A stretch of DNA of 64,000 bases from Vandiemenella viatica. Lineage: Eukaryota; Arthropoda; Insecta; Orthoptera; Morabidae. The translations under genes and the position numbers were made by a program. The notes under the pieces were generated by a model. That model was not told where the DNA came from. It saw nothing but the letters and a program-made list of their open reading frames with translations, and ran no database searches. The stretch's first letter is position 1; each line of letters begins with the position of its first letter. Positions 44,941-55,378 of this stretch are shown one piece after another. The stretch spans positions 57,479,478 to 57,543,477 of the forward strand of contig CM061918.1 of NCBI GenBank assembly GCA_031002005.1. Reading direction: 5' to 3'.

Positions 44941-45163
44941 GTAGTACTGCCTCCTGACAATTTCTCACAGCTTCCTTGATAATTCAGTCTCAAGGCTAGG
45001 AAGAAAATTCATTAAATGCATGGTTCTTTCGATGGTTATGCTACGTAGTGGCATTCACAGTAACCACTATTGTTTACATCGCATATCGTTGCTGTACAGT
45101 TGTTGCTCTAAAAGCAGATGTAAACTAATGAGCAACGTAGGCATATGTCCCTGTAGCACCGCG

Positions 45164-45267
45164 CAGTGGTGGGTCCAGGGGGGGGGGGGTGGAAGGGGGC
45201 TAGGGGGCTGAAGCCATCCCCCCAAAGGCACCAATGTCACCAAACCAAAATCCTGGATCCACCACTG
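45164..45267. mobile_element. Short hAT-type MITE, perfect 8-bp duplication (copy B)
   Basis: Counterpart of 25981-26079. GCACCGCG is present on both sides (45156-45163 and 45268-45275). The extra length is a longer G-run. Confidence 0.75.
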
Positions 45268-45688
45268 GCACCGCGTAAGAAACAATGTTGCGTGGCCACT
45301 TAGTGCAGGGTTTTTCCATGACTTACATGTATCTTTATTGCACTCGCGGCGTGGAGGTGGTGCGGTGACATGTCCGACTGAAGAAAGTGAATTAGAAATG
45401 GAGATTTTTTCCCCTTTTTGTATCATTACATTTTAGTGTTCAAATATAAAGCAGGTAATATACCATTATGTTAAATAAATAATCAAAATTCAAGTTTAAT
45501 TTTTTTATTTTTTACTTTTCTAGCAATTATTTTCTGATTTTATATTCTTTTAATAACAAACTTTTTAGACTTTGAAATTAATATTTCTCTGTTGATCTTA
45601 ATCTCTACTTTTGAACCAAAAAATATAGTTTGAGTGCCTAATTGGTTCCAAGGAATGTGGCAATCATATTTTTTTATGACTATATATA

Positions 45689-46174
45689 TTTAATTCAATT
45701 GCAATGGAGCGCATGCTCCGGTGGCAATTTCCCTTCACACCAACTTCCCTCTTTTCCTGCACCCACCTACATTTGCCCTTTACAAAATTTAACTTTAAAT
45801 TCTTTCAATGTTTTTGGTAAATTATTCAGCATTTCCCTTGGTAATTTATTCCAGTTTCTGACACTCTTACCTAAAAAAGAGAATTTTCCCACACCATTGT
45901 GCCTGAAATCGAGTGCCAGCTTGTGGTCATGGTCATCTTTTTCCTTCGATGCACTACTTTTCATACCCACACCAATATCTTTCCATGTCTCATCACCAAT
46001 ATATGCCTTGTACACTCCCATGACCCTCTTCACCCTCCTCCTGTCATTCAATGAATCCCATTCCAGCTCTTTTATCATATCTGTTACTGATTGCATTCTC
46101 CGATAATTTCCAGAAACAAATCTAGCAGCCCTTTTTTGTACCCTCTCCAACTCCTGTATTTGATATGTTTTCAT
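45689..46174 (-). pseudogene. CR1-group LINE, 3' fragment (copy B)
   Basis: Counterpart of 26500-26985. Here the 135-codon frame is uninterrupted from QIQELERVQKRAARF to a terminal GQM, showing that the break in copy A is a 1-base change. Confidence 0.82.
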
Positions 46175-46801
46175 TTTTTTGATATGAATGAAATTGCTTC
46201 AGAAGCATATCAACAGTTTTTTCTTCTCCTGTTTCACCAGTGACCACAGAAAAATTTCACTCCTGCCTTCAATATCCACTGTTTTTACAAAGAATCAACA
46301 AATACAAATCAGTTCACCTATCGGACAAGCCTCAAAAAGTCGCGACGTCAGTTTTGGATTCAAAATTTATCAATAATCTCTACAGACGTGGTCTAGTTAA
46401 CATTTTCTTGGTGTGTGAAAAAACACATTGAAGAAACATAAACTTCACAATGTCACACATTGTTTTCACAGATGGCCACTCTGTTATTTAGATTATCTGT
46501 ATTATTTTAGTTTCTATTATTTTAATAAATGGCCTTCAGCCTGAGACCATTTAGCCAGAAAATTTAACAGTATCATATGTGTGTCCTTATTCTTCCTTCT
46601 CTCTTGGGCTTCTTGTTGAGCTAATTCTTCAAATCTTTATGTCAGTGTCTTAACAGATTATTGCCTTGTAAACCAGTACACTATATTTGCAATTGCAGAA
46701 TGGTAGTGACACTCATTGGAAATATGACTGAGAGCTCTTCTAGTCACCTGTACAAATGAATGTGTTGCAGCTGGTACAGTGAACAGGAGAACATAACATT
46801 A

Positions 46802-47509
46802 CTAGCTGGGACCCACGACTTCGTTCGTGTTTTTAAAGAATTTGTATTGACAGATACCGACATCTAGCCACCATAGTGCACGATGGGAGACTCGATGCTA
46901 TTACCACACACAAATGTCAGTCATCTGTGCTATGTAGTTCAGGCAGCAAAGTAAAATATACAAACACACATGTCTTTGATTGAAACACGAAAATATCCTT
47001 GATCGACCAATTTCAACCACCATATCTTCCACACTACCACAGTTACCGAAATTCGGCCAACGTTGTTACCGACGGGTGACTCTGTGCTACTACCACACAC
47101 AAACATCAGTGATCTTCGCTAAATAGTTTTGGCTCAAAAGTGATACACCACATACGTTTTCAACCACCATAGCTCCAACACCCCCATAGCTACCGACATC
47201 TAATCACTATAGTACACGAAAGAAGACACTATATCACTACCACACACAAACACAAATGGTCTATGCTATGTATTTGTGGCAGCAGAGTGACATATACGGA
47301 GACTCATGTCTATGGTCGAAATACGAAATTGCCCTGCATCCACCACTTTTAACCATCATTTCTCCCACATCCCCACTGCTGCCAAGGTTGTGCATGACAG
47401 GAAACTCCATGCTACTTCCATACACAAATAACAGTAATCTGTGCTAACTAGTGGTGGCTGAAAAGCGAAATATTGGAAAATATACATCTATTTTTATATA
47501 TATATAAGA
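46802..47509 (-). mobile_element. Non-autonomous Helitron (copy B)
   Basis: Counterpart of 27617-28333 with the same hairpin, CTAG|T and A|TC ends. Confidence 0.7.
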
Positions 47510-47597
47510 TTGAGGTCGGAAATATCGAATGTGCAGATTGGTGTTTTTCTTAGACGAAGGTGGCATAGATGATGTGGATAACAGCCATGGAGGAAGG

Positions 47598-47853
47598 CAG
47601 GGGCGGATCCAGGATCTTGGTTTTGGAGGGGCTTGAGTGGACTTTGGTTTGGGGAGGGGGTTTGGCTTGAGTGAATTTTGGCTTGGGGGGGGGAGCTTAA
47701 GTTGGGCAAAGGGTAGTATTTATAGTCTCCTCCGGCCTCGAATCCGTAGAGCAAAAAAAGGGTCCCCAAAATTACAATGTTGGAGGTGGCCCTAGATACT
47801 TTTGGGGGGGGCTTGAGCACCGTAGCCCCCCCCCCCCCTCGATCCGCTCCCTG
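47598..47853. mobile_element. hAT-type MITE, perfect 8-bp duplication (copy B)
   Basis: Counterpart of 28422-28670. GAGGAAGG at 47590-47597 and 47854-47861. Confidence 0.78.
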
Positions 47854-47879
47854 GAGGAAGGAATATAACAGCCTTGACC

Positions 47880-48648
47880 GAGTCTCATGCTAATAACCGT
47901 GGCGCCGCAATTTCATGATGGCTGCTTATTTAACTCGACCAAACAAATCGAAAGTAAATAATAATTGTATTTAATATCTCGCTTAGTTCTCGAGATATAA
48001 TATGTCAATATTGAGGTGGTTAGGTTTAAATGTGGCCTGGGATAAAAGAAAAATTTCGCCGAAGCCAAATTTGATGGTGGTTTCTTAAGTAGCTTGACAA
48101 AATGAAGACAAAATGAAAGAAAAGGTTGTTTTCTTTATATATATATATATATATTTCACTTAGTTTACGAGATGACGTATCTCAAAATTAAGGTGGCTAG
48201 GTTGCGATGGGTCCTGGACCAAAATAAAGTTTGCTAAAGCAAGAAGGAACTTATATGGTGGACACACAATTGATGTTTTATTTTCCTTCCTAGCAGTTGT
48301 TGTTAGGTTGAAATACGGCTTGGATCACAATGAAACATCATTAATAGCACAATGAGCTATATCTATAACTGATAACTATAACTGACATTCAATATCTCGA
48401 GAACCAAGTGAAATATCAAACAAAGTCTTTTCTTTGGATACATAAAAATCCATCATCAAATTTGGATTTGGCGAAATTTTTCTTCTAGTCCAGGCCACAT
48501 TTCAGCCTAACCATCTCACTTTTGAGATTCAATATCTCGAGCTAGTGAGGTATATATAAAAATATTCTTTACTTTTGATTTGTTTCATAGAATTATGTAA
48601 GAATCGATCATCAAATTGTGGTGCCATGGTTGTCATAGAATCCCCTTA
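47880..48648. repeat. Fold-back element 2 (copy B)
   Basis: Counterpart of 28697-29463. Confidence 0.65.
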
Positions 48649-48671
48649 ATAATAGTTGTTAAGTGCCTTCT

Positions 48672-51600
48672 GGGGTGTAAGGGTTTGGGAAAGACTATAC
48701 TAGTCTTTTCCAACCACTGCTTGCCAACGGCCTCTGAAAAGAGGGCGGAAGAGCGGGGAGCGGTTCAGGGCACCCTCTTGCCCTTGGGGTTGGAAACGGC
48801 CTCTAAAGGCGGATGAATCAGAAATGATCAACGGCATGGGGATGCAGAAGGCAACGGGAAACCACTGCATTAAAGACCCAAAGGGTATCCCGAGGACATG
48901 TAATCCTCTCAAATTACATATATCATGATGGCTTCTTCCTGGGTAAAATATTCCGGAGGTAAAATAGTCCCCCAATCAGATCTCCGGGTGGGGACTGCTC
49001 AGGGAGGAGTCATCAGAATGGATAGAAACATTCTACGAGTCGGAGCGTGGAATGTTAGAAGTCTGAATAGGGCAGGTAGGTTAGAAAACTTAAAAAGGGA
49101 GATGAAACAACTTAAGTTAGATGTTGTTGGGATTAGTGAGATTAAATGGAAGGACACACAGGATTTCTGGTCTGGGGAACACAGGATAATTAGCACACAA
49201 GCTGTCAATGGAGTCACTGGTGTAGGATTTGTAATGAACAAGAAAGTAGGGAAACGGGTTAGTTATTATGAACAATTTAGTGACAGGATTATTTTGATGA
49301 GGTTAGAAACTAAGCCCGTCCCAACCACATTAGTACAAGTGTATATGCCAACGTCACAGAAAGATGACGAAGTAATAGAAAAAATATACGCTGAAATTGA
49401 AGAATTAATCCAATATGTGAAAGGGGAGGAAAATCTAATAATCATGGGTGATTGGAATGCAATAGTGGGAGAAAGGAAAAGAGGGGAATACTGTAGGAAG
49501 TTTTGGTCTAGGAGAAAGAAATGAGCGAGGAAGCAGGTTGCTAGAATTTTGTGAAAGATATAAGCTAGTAGTGGCGAACACACTGTTTAAGAACCATGCA
49601 AGAAGAATATACACCTGGAAACATCCTGGGGATACAGGCAGATATCAGCTAGATTATATCATGGTCAAACAGAGATTCAGGAATCAAGTTCTAGACTGTA
49701 AAGCATACCCAGGAGCAGACATAGACTCGGACCATAATTTGATAGTAATGAAGTGCAGGCTGAAATTCAAGCGAATAAGGAAGCAGCATAAGCAGAACAG
49801 ACTGGAAGTGAATAAACTGAAACAATCTAGCACAAGAGAAAAATTTGCAGAAATGGTAGACTTAGGTCTAAGAATTAACTGTGAAAGGAGCTCAACCGAG
49901 GACGAATGGAATGCATTAAAGACCGAAATAATGAAAGCTGGCAAAGAAACCTTAGGCTTTAGGGAACAAGCTGCCCGAAAACCTTGGATCACAGAAGAAA
50001 TTTTGCAGCTGATCGATCAGAGGAGAAGGTACAAAAATGCTCAGGATGAAGCAGGAAAAGAGCAGTACAGGCAATTTAGAAATCAAATAAATAGGAAATG
50101 CAAAATAGCAAAAGAAAAATGGCTACAAGAAAAGTGTGAAGAAGTAGAAAAGGAAATGGTTGCAGGAAAAGTAGATGTTGCATATAGAAAGATCAAACAG
50201 AATTTTGGAGAAATGAAGAAAAGAGGTATGAACATTAAAGCTGCCGATGGGAAACCTCTTTTAAGCTCAGAAGATAGAGCTAACAGATGGAAGGAATACA
50301 TTGAGAAACTGTATGTTGGGGACGACTTGAGCAATAGTGTATTGGAAAACGAAGGCGATGTCGACATGGATGACTTAGGAGATCCTGTTTTGAGGATAGA
50401 ATTTAATAAAGCTCTGAATGACTTGAAAGCAAATAAGGCAGTTGGAATTGATGAGATCCCTGCAGAACTTCTTAAATCTCTAGGAGAGGAAGGAATCGAA
50501 AGATTATTCAAGCTGATATCAAAAAGTTATGAAACAGGAGAAATTCCAACTGATTTTAATAAAAATATCATCTTCACACTTCCAAAGAAAGCACAAGCTG
50601 ACAAATGTGAGAATTATCGCACAATTAGTCTAACATCACATGCTTCAAAATTGCTGACCAGAATAATATACAGAAGGATGGAAAGGGTAGTAGAAGAGAT
50701 AGTAGGTGAAGATCAGTTTGGGTTTAGGAAAAATCGCGGTACAAGGGAAGCAATTCTGTCTTTAAGATTAATACTTGAAGGGCGGATCAAGAAAAACAAA
50801 ATACTTTTATGGCATTTGTTGATTTAGAAAAAGCTTTTGATAATGTTAGGTGGGACAAGATGTTCAAAATTCTAAAGAAGTCAGGTCTAAAGTATCGAGA
50901 TAGAAGAATCCTCTATAAACTATATAAGAATCAAGTGGCTGTGATAAAAGTAGAGAATCACGAGAGACATGCATCAGTTAAAAAGGGTGTGAGACAAGGT
51001 TGTAGTCTATCCCCGTTAATATTCAACTTGTATGTAGAAGAAGCAATGAAGAAAGTCAAAGAAAAATTTCCATGTGGCATAAGTTTTCAGGGAGAAAAAA
51101 TCAGTATGCTACGATTTGCTGACGACATTGTCTTATTAGCAGAGAGGGCTGAGGATATTGAGAAGTTATTGAATGGCATGAACAAAATACTGAAGGAAGA
51201 TTTTGGACTGAATATAAATCAAAGTAAAACAAAAGTGATGAAATGTAGCAGAAATGACACCAATACTAGCAGATTAAATATAAAAATAGGATCTGATGCA
51301 ATAGGAGAAGTGAGTGAGTTCTGTTACTTGGGAAGCAAAATTACAACCGATGGCCGAAGCAGGAATGATGTTAAAAGCAGAATAGCACTAGCAAAAAGAG
51401 CCTTCATGAAAAAGAGAAACCTTTTAGTTTCAAATATTGATCTAGGAATTAGAAAGAACTTCTTAAAACTCTATGTGTGGAGCACAGCACTTTACGGTAG
51501 CGAAACATGGACTTTAGGAATACCGGAAAGAAAGAAACTTGAAGCATTTGAAATGTGGTGCTACAGAAGAATGCTGAAAATTAGGTGGACAGACAAAGTA

Positions 51601-51902
51601 AGAAATGAACGAGTTTTAGAAATGATGGGTGAGAAAAGAAGTTTATGGAAGAAGCTTACAGGTAGAAGAGACAGGCTGGTAGGTCATATTTTGAGACATG
51701 CTGGATTGGTTAATTTGTTAGTGGAGGGAACAGTTGAAGGTAAGAACTGCAGAGGTAGACAGAGATTAGAATATATGAAGCAGATAATTGAGGACGTGGA
51801 TTGTAAGGGGTATGTAGAAATGAAGAGGTTAGCACAGGATAGGAAGGGATGGAGGATTGCATCAAACCAGTCTAAAGACTGACGACAGCAAAAAAAAAAA
51901 AA
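48672..51902 (+). mobile_element. Full-length RTE-clade LINE with target duplication
   Basis: 3.2 kb from GGGGTGTAAGGGTTTGGG to an A tail at about 51889-51902, flanked by AAGTGCCTTCT at 48661-48671 and 51903-51913. The size and the endonuclease-RT layout fit RTE elements. The 5' UTR is about 250 bp. Both ends are defined, so this is a complete insertion with a broken ORF. It inserted next to fold-back element 2. Confidence 0.9.
48925..51882 (+). pseudogene. RTE LINE ORF: AP-endonuclease and reverse transcriptase
   Basis: The ORF starts at 48925; a second Met lies before DRNILRVGAWNVRSLN. Endonuclease residues: GISEIKW, GDWNAIVG, then (after an extra base near 49471) YTWKHP, LDYIMV and SDHNLIVMKC. 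RT: GIDEIPAELLK near 50450, NYRTISLTSHASKLLTR, QFGFRKNRGTREAIL, then (after a lost base near 50800) FVDLEKAFDNVRW, GVRQGCSLSPLIFNLYVEEA, LRFADDIVLLA near 51110, NQSKTKVMKC and YLGSKI. The tail ends NQSKD with TGA and a short 3' UTR into poly-A. All catalytic motifs (FADD, SDH) survive and only two single-base shifts break it, so the copy is young. It nicks target DNA and copies its own RNA in place. Confidence 0.93.
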
Positions 51903-51913
51903 AAGTGCCTTCT

Positions 51914-52535
51914 TGCTAACCATGGTCACCTTGGTATAGTTTGTTGTATTGCTGTTTAATGATGTCCTACATGTAGCTATGTCTGACATCAGTCTTTGTT
52001 ACACTTAAGATATGTCTTTCTACTAATTTGTGGGATAAAATCCCTCCAAGGTAGCTGGATATCTGTAAAATGTCCTTTGCTGATGCTCTGTTTCACCAGC
52101 TGATTGATGATTTCATTATGTATTATTCCCATATGTCCCTTAATCCAGATGAAATGAACTTGCGTGCTGTCTAAAGTGGCTTCTGGCACTAGTCTGATTA
52201 TTTCATATCATAGTGATGCATTTTGTTATTACGGCTGTACATTTGTAGCTGCTGAAGAACACTCTTAGAATCAGTAAGCACTAAGTTGTTGAGAAGATGC
52301 TTATCTAACCAGTATTTGATAACTGAATGAATAACTAGTATTTCTGCAGTATAAATGGACATCTCCTTAGGTAGAGAGGTTTGTCCAAACTCATTAGTGT
52401 GTGGGCAGTAGTACGCGTACCCAACTGCTTCCATGGTTTTAGAGCTATCGCTGTGTATATGAGTGTAGTTATGCCAATTGTAGTTCAGGAAATGTGAAAT
52501 TGCTAAAGTCAAATTATTCCTATGGATCATATATT
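51914..52535 (-). pseudogene. LINE RNase H domain fragment
   Basis: Minus-strand frames: HIHSDSSKTMEAVGYAYYC with SIYTAEILVIHSVI and LVLTDSKSVLQQL (about 52530-52198), then after a break VHFIWIKGHMGIIHNEIINQ (about 52160-52000). These are the D-E-D-type RNase H motifs of I/Jockey-group LINEs (TDGSKT, SIYTAE, TDSxS, WIxGHxGIxGNE). It is frame-broken and 5'-truncated. It follows the RTE element and belongs to a different LINE. Confidence 0.7.
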
Positions 52536-52539
52536 CTGC

Positions 52540-52930
52540 AAATAAGATGTATGTATGTTTTATTGCATAACTACAGAGAACATCTGTAGCATTACAAAGA
52601 CATTGAACATTAGTACATCAATAAATTACAAACATTCCAATTTTACTTCATGTTAGCTGCTATTTCATTAAAGTCTTCAATTTTATATAAACAGTTATCA
52701 ATAAGTTATTTTTTTATTGCATTCCTGAACTATTTCATTTGGAAGTGATTTTATTTTCATTGGTATGGCATTAAAAAGCTAGATCAATACATAGTAAAAA
52801 GTTTTTTAAGTGCATCTGTATCCATACCTGAAGAACCCTATAGTGTTCCTTCATTTACATTTAACACTGAAAGATAAATATAGCTGGTAGAGTCATTATT
52901 CCAAGATGAAGAAAAATATTTTCACAGTGA
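52540..52930. other. No gene seen
   Basis: AT-rich spacer between two minus-strand LINE fragments. It could be a decayed linker of one element. Confidence 0.3.
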
Positions 52931-52939
52931 CTGTGAGAA

Positions 52940-53460
52940 GGAGGTTACCTATAATTCTCACTGCTTTTTACTGAAGTATGAATAACCTTAGAGAAGAAGA
53001 CTGATGTCCCCAGCAATAATGCTCCATATGATAAATGACTATGAATTTGAGCGTAATAGACAATTCTGAATACATCTTTGCTTACCCTAGACCTCAGTAT
53101 TCTTAACACATATATCCCTTGGCACAGTTTAGAAGCTGTTGCTTGTATATGTTTATTCCAACTTAAACAGCAGTCTATTGAGAATCCAAGAAACTTAACA
53201 TACTTAACACAATTCATGCAAGTTAGCCTAAATAATTCATTGGATTTAAAAACACTGTGTATTGAAGAGTATTCAATCTCTCCCTTCTTCTGTTATTCAC
53301 AATACAAACAACACTCTACACTAAACACACACACACCACAGCAATTAATACAAAACATAAATGTAGGCTCTATATTTAGAGAATACAAATTTTCAAACTT
53401 GTTGTGTTTTTTAAATATTAAAGATAAAAGAAATCTAAACACTTAGCCTGGTGGAGACCT
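52940..53460 (-). pseudogene. LINE reverse transcriptase C-terminal fragment
   Basis: Minus frame with MNCVKYVKFLGFSIDCCLSW, NKHI, LRILRSRVSKDVFRIVYYA and HSHLSYGALLLGTS: the thumb and post-RT region of Jockey/I-type LINEs (YLGIxIDxxLxWxxHI ... VYYALxxSHLxYGxxxWG). Upstream frames (53460-53220) are decayed. It may be the same element as the RNase H piece to its left, which is the correct order on the minus strand. Confidence 0.65.
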
Positions 53461-53724
53461 GATTAATATTTAATTCTCTTACTTATTATGAATGAGATAA
53501 AATGTCAACTTTGATATTTTAAGTTGAACTTGGTTTGATAATGAAATCTTTACTTACGACATAAAGCTCCAACAAGCAGAATTCTTTGATTTCTACAGTA
53601 AACTTGTGTTAATGACTGGGTTAATGGTTTGCAGTCAGAAGTTATAGGATTAAAATCGAAGACAACAGTTATTGGAGAATTTGGAAAGGATATCTTACTG
53701 GGAAGGCTAGCCTACAAAGAAGAT

Positions 53725-54460
53725 AAGCTCAAAGAAGAGTCAGCTTATTAAGTACAAGAGAAAAGTAATAGTTTTCTATGCTTATGGGGTCGAGAAAGAA
53801 CTGCTAGTTACAGGCGATATGAGTAGATATCTTGGCATAACATTTGATAGTAAATTCAGATTGGTGGGACAGGTGTTTGCAAAATCCTTAATTTTTTGGA
53901 AAGAGGGTATTGATAGAATCTACCAGGAAAATGAAGGAAGTGGATTGAAAAATCTTGGTCAGACCTTTGCTTTAATGTGGTAATAGTGTGGGATCCACAA
54001 CTTTGGTATCTAATTCAGGAGTTGGATGTAGCGAATGAGGGTATCTAGATTTGCTTATGGAAATTATGATCAATTGCAAGTACTAATTGAAATGATAAAA
54101 GAAATCGATAGGAAATCAGTCGAAGTTAGTACTTGGAGTGTACAAGGCTTATGTTTGTGATGATGCTTGAATGGCTATTGGTAGATGGAATGGGAGCAGT
54201 ACATAGAAGGGAAAAGGTGTTCATGACAATAAGCTAAACGGAAGTAGAGAAATTTTCTGGTTAAGGGAGTTGGAGGATGAAAAAAAAATAAAAAGTGAAG
54301 TGTTGCACAGTTTACCAAAAAGATTTAAAATTGTAAAGTACAAATTTAGGAGTGTGGAGAAATTGCATTCAGAGAATTTAAACTAAAGGCATGAAATGGT
54401 AAAATTGGTGTGTGGGGAAATTGCCACCAGGACATATGCTACGCTGAAAATAGAATTTGA
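53725..54460 (+). pseudogene. Strongly decayed CR1-group LINE 3' part
   Basis: DNA-level match to 62990-63740 of the CR1-group element: GAAGAGTCAGCTTATTAAGT, GATATCTTGGCATAACATTT, TTGGTCAGACCTTTGCT, GGAGTGTACAAGGC and finally GGGAAATTGCCACCAGGA. Reading frames are destroyed. It is the oldest of the copies of this family in the window. Confidence 0.65.
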
Positions 54461-54469
54461 TTAAAAATG

Positions 54470-55271
54470 AAAATAGGCTGACTGCAGACCCTTTTGGTTG
54501 ATGCATGCACTGGCCAATTAACACATACCACTAATCTGGCCAAGACCTGAATGTCAGACTGCCACTAGACTATCATGGAAAAGTCTTCCATTTTATTGTT
54601 TCTAATTTCTGTCTGTATCAACAGTTGCTTCACAACACATTTCACTACCACTACCTGCATCCAGAACCACCTATTTTTATCTGTTGCTTCTGATCCCATC
54701 TTCAACCCTTCCCTACCATAGTCCACACTGCTGTCATCTGGATTCCGAGATGTCAATAAATCAAGGTTGTTGCATCACTAGGACTGCAATAAAAATATCA
54801 TGATGCCTGCTTGCCAAATTTGTTTAGGAAAGAAAAGACAGCAATAGATTAAAATGATGCTAAAATATTTCATTGATAGAAGACATACGTTAATCCAAAT
54901 GATGTATGATAGTTATGTCAGCAGAGTTTGCAAACCAAAAATAAGCTGCAATTAATCTCATGTAATAGGTTTTTTTTTTATGTACAGTTGCTCTTACTTG
55001 ACATGTCTGAATTTCACTGCCTTGATTTAAAGTTTTTTTATTAGAGTAAACCTTGAACCGAGGGCAGCATAAAAAAAAACACAAATGAACAGATGGTAGG
55101 TAAATTCTTACTTTGAATAAAATTAGATGAAATGGTACTTCAATAATTTGTTTAATTACCTCATTACTATTTTTAGCCACTTTTATCCTGAATCATTTTA
55201 AGAAACCTAAATCAGAGGATTCAAATGCTCGTTACAAATTTAATGAATAGAAAAATTTTCTTTTGTTGCAG
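54470..55271. other. No coding seen; upstream intron or 5' flank of the F-box gene
   Basis: AT-rich. Ends with a T-rich tract and GTTGCAG, the acceptor for the first visible coding exon, so at least the right part should be intron with a non-coding exon further left. Confidence 0.45.
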
Positions 55272-55276
55272 ATAAA

Positions 55277-55378
55277 ATGAGCCAACAGACAAGCACTTCA
55301 TCTGATCCCAGTCATCCAGATAATGATGGTGATGCATCTCTCAATGAACCACCTATAAAACGAAAAAAAGTAGACCAA
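55277..55378 (+). CDS. F-box protein gene, first coding exon
   Basis: The acceptor GTTGCAG ends at 55271, the ATG is six bases on at 55277, and the donor is CAA|GTAAGT. The 34 residues (MSQQTSTSSDPSHPDNDGD, then ASLNEPPIKRKKVDQ) are Ser/Asp-rich with a basic KRKK patch that could be a nuclear signal. It ends in phase 0, matching the acceptor at 58582. An ATG straight after an acceptor implies an upstream non-coding exon. Confidence 0.7.

Larger units (their letters stand above)
39509..50163. repeat. 10.7-kb duplicated block, copy B
   Basis: Direct copy of 20211-30978. It lacks about 131 bp between SINE families 3 and 4 and has two short insertions, near 42171-42192 and 42446-42471 (the latter bounded by GACCAT/ATGGTC). 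Many 1-base differences in runs suggest either age or sequencing noise. Unlike copy A, its RTE LINE continues intact past the end of the shared block. Confidence 0.95.
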
